A stretch of 64,000 nt of DNA from Sinomonas sp. ASV486. GTDB taxonomy: Bacteria > Actinomycetota > Actinomycetes > Actinomycetales > Micrococcaceae. Shown piece after piece: positions 58,368 to 64,000 of this stretch (its first letter is position 1; each line of letters opens with the position of its first letter). The stretch covers positions 316,016-380,015 of the forward strand of contig NZ_JAVFJK010000004.1 in assembly GCF_030908215.1 (NCBI RefSeq), in the 5' to 3' direction. The notes under the pieces were generated by a model. That model ran no database searches and had not been told where the DNA came from. It saw nothing but the letters and a program-made list of their open reading frames with translations. The position numbers and the translations under genes are program-made.

Positions 58368-58434
58368 TTCGTGTGATGGAGACCACAGACAGAATCCGCC
58401 GCGTCAGCGGCTCGGAAAAGGGCGGGAGTGGGGC

Positions 58435-59232
58435 ATGTCGATGTTCGCCGAAGAGCGCCAGCGGCTCGTTGCGGACCGCGTCGCCGAGGTCGGGCGTGTG
58501 AGCGTCACCGAGCTCGCCGAGCGGTTCTCTGTCACCACCGAGACCGTGCGGCGTGACCTCGCGGCGCTCGAGTCAGCCGGTGCCCTGCGCCGGGTCCACG
58601 GCGGCGCTGTCCCCGCCGAGCGCGGCGTCACCTCCGAGGTGAGCCTTCTCGAGCGGCAGATCCAGAACCTGCTCGAGAAGCACGCCATCGCGGAGGCGGC
58701 GGCGGAACTCGTGGCATCGTCCCGCGCGGGCAGCGTGCTGCTCGACGCCGGAAGTTCCACGGAGGAGCTTGCGGAGCGCCTCATGGGCACGCGTCCCGAC
58801 GGGAATAGTCTCGTGATCGTGACCAACGCGCTGCCCATCGCAGACAAGCTCGCCGCGGACCCGAACCTCAACGTCCAGCTCCTCGGAGGCCGGATCCGGC
58901 CGCTCACCCGGGCGGCCGTCGGCCCGGCGACGGTCGAAGCCGTTGAACGGCTGCGCCCCGACCTCGCCTTCGTGGGGACCAACGGCCTGCATGCCGCGTT
59001 CGGGCTCAGCACGCCTGACGCAGAGGAGGCAGGGGTCAAGGCCGCGTTCGTCCGCTGCGCCCGGCGTGTCGTGGCCCTCGTGGACCACACCAAGTTCGGC
59101 GTCGAGACCCTCGTGCAGTTCGCGCGGCTCGACCAGCTGGACGCCATTGTGACAGACCGGGCCCCTGAAGGGGACGTGGCCGCGGCGCTCGCCGAGGCCG
59201 GAGTTGAAGTTGTGGAGGCTGGCACACCATGA
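58435..59232 (+). CDS. fruR: DeoR-family regulator of fructose PTS
   Basis: 265 aa. DeoR HTH (EERQRLVADRVAEVGRVSVT, then ELAERFSVTTETVRRDLAAL) and a sugar-phosphate-isomerase-like effector domain (AGSVLLDAGSSTEELAERLM, GTNGLHAAFGLSTPDAEEAG, VVALVDHTKFGVETLVQFAR). In fru operons such proteins respond to fructose-1-phosphate. GGGAGTGGGG precedes ATG 58435; a second ATG two codons later is possible. Stop overlaps fruK start (ATGA). First gene of fruR-fruK-fruA-ptsI. Confidence 0.93.
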   Translation: MSMFAEERQRLVADRVAEVGRVSVTELAERFSVTTETVRRDLAALESAGALRRVHGGAVPAERGVTSEVSLLERQIQNLLEKHAIAEAAAELVASSRAGSVLLDAGSSTEELAERLMGTRPDGNSLVIVTNALPIADKLAADPNLNVQLLGGRIRPLTRAAVGPATVEAVERLRPDLAFVGTNGLHAAFGLSTPDAEEAGVKAAFVRCARRVVALVDHTKFGVETLVQFARLDQLDAIVTDRAPEGDVAAALAEAGVEVVEAGTP

Positions 59233-60191
59233 TCGTGACCCTCACCGCGAACCCTAGCCTTGACCGCACGGTCGAGCTCGGCGGTCCCCTCGAGCGGGGA
59301 GAGGTGCAGCGCGCAGTGTCCGTGCGGCAGGAGTCAGGGGGCAAGGGCGTCAACGTTGCCCGCGCCCTGCGGGCCTCCGCCCTTGAGACCCTCGCCGTGC
59401 TTCCCGGAGACGCCGGCGATCCGGTCCTCGCCGGGCTCAGCGCGACGGGCGTGCCCTTCGTCGCCCTCCCCATCGGCGCTCCGCTTCGCTCCAACGTGGC
59501 CCTCACCGAACCGGACGGGGTCACTACCAAGGTCAACGAGCCGGGCCCCGAGCTCTCCTCCGAGCTCCAGGAGCAGCTGCTCTCCCTTCTCGTCGATCGG
59601 GCCCGGGGCGCCACATGGGTGGTCCTCGCAGGCTCGCTTCCTCCGGGTGTTCCGGAGGACTTCTATGCCACGGCTGCGCAGCGCCTGCGCGCTGCAGCCG
59701 ATGGGTCGGCTCCGAGGATTGCCATCGACTCGTCGGGCGCCCCGCTCGCGGCGTCGCTGAAGGGCAAGCCGGAGCTGCTCAAGCCCAACGCGGACGAGCT
59801 CGCCGAGCTGGCCGCGATGGTAGGCCTGCACGACGCCGGCACCCCGGCCGAGCTTGAGGCCTCACCGGAGCGCGCGGCCAAAGCGGCCCGTGCGCTTGTG
59901 GATGCCGGCGTCGGAGCGGTGCTCGCGACGCTCGGTTCGAAGGGGGCCGTCCTGGTGACGGCAGACGGCGCGTGGTACGCCACGCACTCCCCTATCAAGG
60001 CCGTCAGCACCGTGGGTGCCGGCGACTCCTCCCTGGCCGGGTATCTCCTGGCCGACTCCATCGGGGCGGACGCCGAGGGCCGCCTGCGCCAGGCAGTGGC
60101 CCATGGGGCCGCCGCCGCGTCCCTGCCGGGATCCACCGTCCCGGCAGCGAACCAGACCACCCCCTCAGCCGTGAACATCACGGCCCTGTAG
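59229..60191 (+). CDS. fruK: 1-phosphofructokinase
   Basis: 320 aa, PfkB family. Phosphorylates fructose-1-phosphate to fructose-1,6-bisphosphate with ATP. ANPSLDRTVEL at the N-terminus, SGGKGVNVARALRASA (PfkB signature 1, residues 36-51) and STVGAGDSSLAGYLLADS (signature 2; GAGD 263-266, catalytic Asp266) are intact; KPNADELAELAAMVG is the typical central motif. Translationally coupled to fruR (ATGA) and followed 14 nt later by fruA. Confidence 0.96.
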   Translation: MIVTLTANPSLDRTVELGGPLERGEVQRAVSVRQESGGKGVNVARALRASALETLAVLPGDAGDPVLAGLSATGVPFVALPIGAPLRSNVALTEPDGVTTKVNEPGPELSSELQEQLLSLLVDRARGATWVVLAGSLPPGVPEDFYATAAQRLRAAADGSAPRIAIDSSGAPLAASLKGKPELLKPNADELAELAAMVGLHDAGTPAELEASPERAAKAARALVDAGVGAVLATLGSKGAVLVTADGAWYATHSPIKAVSTVGAGDSSLAGYLLADSIGADAEGRLRQAVAHGAAAASLPGSTVPAANQTTPSAVNITAL

Positions 60192-60205
60192 AAGAAGGAC
60201 TGACC

Positions 60206-62254
60206 ATGACCGAACTCATCGCCCCCGAGCTCGTGGTGCTCGACGCGTCGCTGGGCTCCTCGCCCGCCGACGTGATCCGGCATCTGGCCGGCCTCGTGGC
60301 CGACGCTGGCCGCGCCACCGAGGTGGAGGGCCTGTTCGCTGACGCATACGCCCGCGAGCAGAAGACCGCCACCGGGGTACCTGGCGGGATCGCGATCCCG
60401 CACTGCCGCTCCGCCGCGGTGACGGAGCCGTCGCTCGCGATGGCCCGCCTCTCCGAAACTGTCGATTTCGGCGCCAAGGACGGCAACGCCGATCTCGTCT
60501 TCTTCATCGCCGCGCCCGAGGGCGCAGACCAGGAGCATCTCAAGCTCCTCGCCAAGCTCGCCCGAAGCCTCATCAAGAAGGACTTCACGGCAGCCCTCCG
60601 CGCGGCAGCAACCCGCGAAGACGTCGTGGCGCTGGTGAACGATGCCCTCGGGCTCGGTCCCGCGGGCGCGACGACGGCAGCCGCCGGCGCTGGAGCCGCA
60701 GCACAGGTCGGCCTCGCGAATGCTGCCTCGGGCGGCCACAAGCGCATCGTCGCCGTCACCGCCTGCCCGACGGGCATCGCCCACACCTATATGGCCGCCG
60801 ATTCGCTCGTGGCCGCGGGCAAGGAGAAGGGCATCGACGTGCAGGTCGAGACCCAGGGCTCGGCCGGTTCGACGCCGCTGCCCCAGTCGGTGATCAACGC
60901 CGCAGATGCAGTAGTCTTCGCGGTCGATGTGGATGTCCGGGACAAGGAGCGCTTCGCGGGCAAGCCGTACGTTCAGTCTCCCGTCAAACGCGGCATCGAT
61001 GAACCGGGCGTCATGCTCGACGAGGCGCTGAAGATCGCCGCCGATCCGAGCGGCCGGCGCGTCGCCGCGGCGGCCGGCGGATCGTCGTCGGCCTCGGCCT
61101 CGGGCTCCGACCGCGCTGAATCGGGCGGCGCCAAGCTCAAGCGCGTGCTCCTCACCGGCGTGAGCTATATGATCCCGTTCGTGGCCGGCGGTGGCCTGCT
61201 CATCGCGCTGGGCTTCCTCCTCGGCGGGTACGACATCACGAAGTACGCGGACACGATCGTCCTGAAGAACAACCTGTTCAACCTGCCGGCGGAGTTCGGG
61301 CCGCAGGCCTGGGGGCCGCTGGGCGCGTATCTGGGCGCCGTGCTCTTCAAGATCGGTGCCCTCTCGATGGGCTTCCTCGTCCCGGCCCTGGCCGGCTACA
61401 TGGGATATGCCCTGGCTGACCGTCCCGGCATCGCCCCCGGCTTCGTGGCCGGTGCCGTTGCGGGCTTCATGGGCGCCGGCTTCCTCGGCGGCATCGTGGG
61501 TGGTCTCCTGGCCGGCTACACGGCGCACTGGCTCGCGTCCCTCCCCGCGCCGCGCTGGCTCCGCGGGCTCATGCCGGTCGCCATCATCCCGCTCCTGGCA
61601 TCGATCGTTGCTTCCGGGCTCATGTTCGTGGTGCTCGGCGGTCCGATCGCCTGGATCACCACGTGGCTCAACACGCAGCTCACCGGCATGAGCGGCGCTG
61701 CAGCCGTGACGCTCGGAATCATCCTCGGCCTCATGATGTGCTTCGACCTCGGCGGTCCGGTCAACAAGGTCGCCTACGCGTTCGCCGTCGCCGGTCTCAG
61801 CGCTGCAAGCGCCGACAACGCAGCGCCCTACCACATCATGGCCGCCGTCATGGCTGCGGGTATGGTTCCACCGCTCGCCATGGCCCTCGCCACGGTTCTC
61901 GACCACAAGAACTTCAACGCCACGGAACACGAGAACGGCAAGGCGGCGTGGCTGCTCGGTGCCTCGTTCATCTCTGAAGGCGCCATCCCGTTCGCCGCGG
62001 CGGACCCGCTGCGCGTCATCCCGGCCTCGATGCTCGGCGGCGCCATCACGGGTGCGCTCTCAATGGCGTTCGGCGCTGGCTCAAAGGCCCCGCACGGCGG
62101 CATCTTCGTCTTCTTCGCGATCGACAACTTCGTGATGTGGGTCATCTCGATCGCCGTGGGCGTCGTGGTGACGGCTCTGGCCACGATCGGCCTCAAGCGC
62201 TACGTTGGCAAGAAGGCGCCCCAGGCTGCCGAAGCCGTTCCCGTCGCCGCCTAG
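60206..62254 (+). CDS. fruA: Fructose PTS enzyme IIABC
   Basis: 682-aa fused fructose permease of the phosphotransferase system. Order IIA (1-150; phospho-His66 in GIAIPHCRS), an Ala-rich linker, IIB (178-275; phospho-Cys187 in VTACPTGIAHTYMA), another Ala/Ser linker, and IIC (about 310-670) with about nine helices beginning LLTGVSYMIPFVAGGGLLIA and GGPVNKVAYAFA. Imports fructose as fructose-1-phosphate. GAAGGAC precedes ATG. Third gene of the fru operon. Confidence 0.97.
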   Translation: MTELIAPELVVLDASLGSSPADVIRHLAGLVADAGRATEVEGLFADAYAREQKTATGVPGGIAIPHCRSAAVTEPSLAMARLSETVDFGAKDGNADLVFFIAAPEGADQEHLKLLAKLARSLIKKDFTAALRAAATREDVVALVNDALGLGPAGATTAAAGAGAAAQVGLANAASGGHKRIVAVTACPTGIAHTYMAADSLVAAGKEKGIDVQVETQGSAGSTPLPQSVINAADAVVFAVDVDVRDKERFAGKPYVQSPVKRGIDEPGVMLDEALKIAADPSGRRVAAAAGGSSSASASGSDRAESGGAKLKRVLLTGVSYMIPFVAGGGLLIALGFLLGGYDITKYADTIVLKNNLFNLPAEFGPQAWGPLGAYLGAVLFKIGALSMGFLVPALAGYMGYALADRPGIAPGFVAGAVAGFMGAGFLGGIVGGLLAGYTAHWLASLPAPRWLRGLMPVAIIPLLASIVASGLMFVVLGGPIAWITTWLNTQLTGMSGAAAVTLGIILGLMMCFDLGGPVNKVAYAFAVAGLSAASADNAAPYHIMAAVMAAGMVPPLAMALATVLDHKNFNATEHENGKAAWLLGASFISEGAIPFAAADPLRVIPASMLGGAITGALSMAFGAGSKAPHGGIFVFFAIDNFVMWVISIAVGVVVTALATIGLKRYVGKKAPQAAEAVPVAA

Positions 62255-62282
62255 CAGGCGGAGAGAGTTCGAGGTCGAACCA

Positions 62283-63998
62283 ATGGATCAGTTTCACGGT
62301 GTCGGTGTGACTCCGGGGCGGGTTGTGGGGCGGGTGCGGCAGATGCCGGCGCCGGTGTCGGAGCCTGGTGTGGGGTCGGGTCTGGGCGCGGGTGCGTCGG
62401 TGGAGGGTGAGGGCGAGCGGATCCGGGCGGCGTCCAGGGCCGTCCAGTCGGCCCTGAAGGCCCGTGCCGCGGCGGCGTCGGGGGACGCGAGGGGCGTGCT
62501 GGAGGCCACTGCCCTGATGGCCGCGGACCCGGTGCTGGTCAAGGGCGCCGTTAAGCTGCTGGACCCGGGCGCCGACGGCGGGGGCCGGTCGGCGGAGCGG
62601 GCCGTGTGGGAGTCCGGGGCGGCGGTGGCGGCGAAGCTGAAGTCCCTGGGCGGGTACATGGCCGAGCGGGCCGCGGACGTCCTGGACGTCCGGGCCCGGA
62701 TCGTCGCGGAGCTGAGGGGCCTGCCAGCCCCGGGGATCCCGGCCTCGGAGGAGCCGTTCGTGCTGGCCGCGCACGACCTGGCCCCGGCGGACACGGCCAC
62801 CCTGGACCCGGGAAGGGTCATCGCCCTGATCACCTCCGGCGGGGGCCCGCAGTCCCACACCGCGATCCTGGCCCGGTCCCTGGGCCTGCCCGCGGTCGTG
62901 GCCGCGCCCGGGGTCGAGGGCATCCCGGACGGGACCGAGGTCTACGTCGACGGCGCCGCCGGGACCGTCGCGACCTCCCCGGGCGCCCCGGAGCGGGACG
63001 CCGCGGCGGCGTGGGCGGTGGCCGCCGCGGCCCTGGCCGGCGGGTTCGCCGGGGCCAACCGGCTCGCGGACGGGCACCCCGTGCCACTGCTGGCCAACGT
63101 CGCCACCGGGGCGGACGCGGCCAAGGCCGCCGCGGCCGGGGCGGAGGGCGTGGGCCTGCTGCGCACCGAGTTCTGCTTCCTGGACCGGGACACCGAGCCC
63201 TCCCACGCCGAGCAGGTCGCCGCCTACACCGCGGTCTTCGCCCAGTTCCCCGGGAAGAAGGTCGTCATCCGCACCCTGGACGCCGGCGCGGACAAGCCCC
63301 TGCCCTTCCTGACCAACACCGAGGAGCCCAACCCCGCCCTCGGGGTGCGCGGGTACCGCACCGACTGGACGAGCCCGGGCGTCCTGGCCCGCCAGCTCGC
63401 CGCGATCGCCCACGCCGCCGCACAGAGCGAGGCCGAGGTCTGGGTCATGGCCCCCATGATCGCCACCACCGAGGAGGCCGCGCACTTCACGGCGCTGGCG
63501 AAGGACGCCGGGCTGCCCACCGCAGGGGTCATGGTCGAGGTCCCCTCCGCGGCCCTGACCGCCGGGCACATCCTGGCCCGCACGGACTTCGCGTCCCTGG
63601 GCACCAACGACCTCACCCAGTACGCCATGGCCGCGGACCGCATGCTCGGGCCCCTGGCCCACCTCAACGACCCCTGGCAGCCCGCCGTCCTGCACCTGAT
63701 CAAGGCCACCTGCGACGGCGCCGCCGCCGCCACCGCCGCCACCGGCACCCCCAAACCCGTCGGGGTCTGCGGGGAAGCCGCCGCAGACCCCGCCCTGGCA
63801 GCCGTCCTGGTCGGACTCGGCGTCACCACCCTGTCCATGTCCCCCCGCGCCCTCACCGCCGTCAACCGCGTCCTGGCCACCATCACCCTCCACCAGGCCC
63901 AGACCCTCGCCGAGGCGGCCCTCACCGCCCCCGACGCCCACACCGCCCGCACCGGCGCCCGCTCACACCTGCCCATCCTGAACGAACTCGGCCTCTGA
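62283..63998 (+). CDS. ptsI: PTS enzyme I (phosphoenolpyruvate-protein phosphotransferase)
   Basis: 571 aa. Takes phosphate from PEP and passes it to HPr. FHGVGVTPGRVVGRV start; phospho-His192 in SGGGPQSHTAILARSLGLPA; PEP-binding LRTEFCFLDRDTEPSHAEQ, RTLDAGADKPLPFL, GTNDLTQYAMAADR and the catalytic Cys in VGVCGEAAADP. All sites are intact. Begins 28 nt after fruA, so it is part of the fru operon. GC at third positions is extreme even for this genome. The ptsH gene is not in the window; it may follow just beyond the right edge. Confidence 0.96.
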   Translation: MDQFHGVGVTPGRVVGRVRQMPAPVSEPGVGSGLGAGASVEGEGERIRAASRAVQSALKARAAAASGDARGVLEATALMAADPVLVKGAVKLLDPGADGGGRSAERAVWESGAAVAAKLKSLGGYMAERAADVLDVRARIVAELRGLPAPGIPASEEPFVLAAHDLAPADTATLDPGRVIALITSGGGPQSHTAILARSLGLPAVVAAPGVEGIPDGTEVYVDGAAGTVATSPGAPERDAAAAWAVAAAALAGGFAGANRLADGHPVPLLANVATGADAAKAAAAGAEGVGLLRTEFCFLDRDTEPSHAEQVAAYTAVFAQFPGKKVVIRTLDAGADKPLPFLTNTEEPNPALGVRGYRTDWTSPGVLARQLAAIAHAAAQSEAEVWVMAPMIATTEEAAHFTALAKDAGLPTAGVMVEVPSAALTAGHILARTDFASLGTNDLTQYAMAADRMLGPLAHLNDPWQPAVLHLIKATCDGAAAATAATGTPKPVGVCGEAAADPALAAVLVGLGVTTLSMSPRALTAVNRVLATITLHQAQTLAEAALTAPDAHTARTGARSHLPILNELGL

Positions 63999-64000
63999 CC

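Overview
The window is about 64 kb of very GC-rich DNA with densely packed, often 1-8 nt overlapping genes. GTG starts are frequent, Shine-Dalgarno sites are GGAGG-like, and many genes appear to have no leader at all: a TANNNT hexamer sits 6-7 nt before the start codon. Gene content points to an actinobacterium of the Micrococcaceae (Arthrobacter/Sinomonas type): Asp23/DUF2273/DUF6286 envelope cluster, hut genes, fructose PTS, MHS transporter, Glu-Asp-Phe tRNA cluster. The genus is inference; no 16S rRNA or other decisive marker is present.

Layout. 1-9 kb: edge of a sugar-binding lipoprotein gene with a divergent FCD-GntR regulator, nadE, an exonuclease III gene, then a maltose-type sugar ABC operon ending in its own LacI repressor; a LacI-type operator overlaps the operon's -35 box. 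9-12 kb: a LEA-like 11-mer repeat protein and five overlapping, all-GTG envelope-stress genes. 12-19 kb: a TetR/MFS efflux pair with two operators, a SRPBCC protein, an M20 amidohydrolase with a SnoaL protein, and an XRE-NB-ARC-TPR regulator. 19.3-21.5 kb: AT-richer, gene-poor island remnant abutting the 3' end of tRNA-Phe, with a ribbon-helix-helix protein, two coupled orphan genes and ORF fragments. 21.5-31.4 kb: three tRNAs, a zincin-like protein, a CDF metal exporter, tandem UspA, an internally deleted CopC-like protein, purine permease, FMN reductase, a PadR pair and an EF-G paralogue.

31.4-42 kb: a dispersed histidine-utilisation regulon: hutG on the plus strand, hutU-hutH on the minus strand and an IclR regulator. 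The three loci share a 16-bp dyad (GTCCGG-N4-CCGGAC type) not reported by any annotation I know of. Between them lie a pyruvoyl-type decarboxylase resembling fungal PsiD, an LCP protein and orphan membrane proteins. 42-53 kb: hydroxybutyrate-type dehydrogenase plus MHS transporter, LysR, a four-gene OMT-GNAT-ADH-spermidine-synthase-like operon, a TetR gene, and GDPD-azlC-azlD. 53-58 kb: an MBL/rhodanese sulfur gene under a CsoR/CstR-like operator, plus DUF445, EcsC-like, DUF2871 and DUF6458 proteins. 58-64 kb: the fructose PTS operon fruR-fruK-fruA-ptsI.

The most unusual locus is 48.8-50.05 kb. An AbiF/Abi_2-type HEPN gene is preceded by a short predicted RNA ending in a U-tailed hairpin, is interrupted by a CCC-TGA site where a +1 shift restores the family sequence, and is flanked by two 62-nt imperfect direct repeats, one of which is the 3' end of the neighbouring thiamine-binding gene. 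This looks like a mobile RNA-associated defence or toxin-antitoxin cassette.
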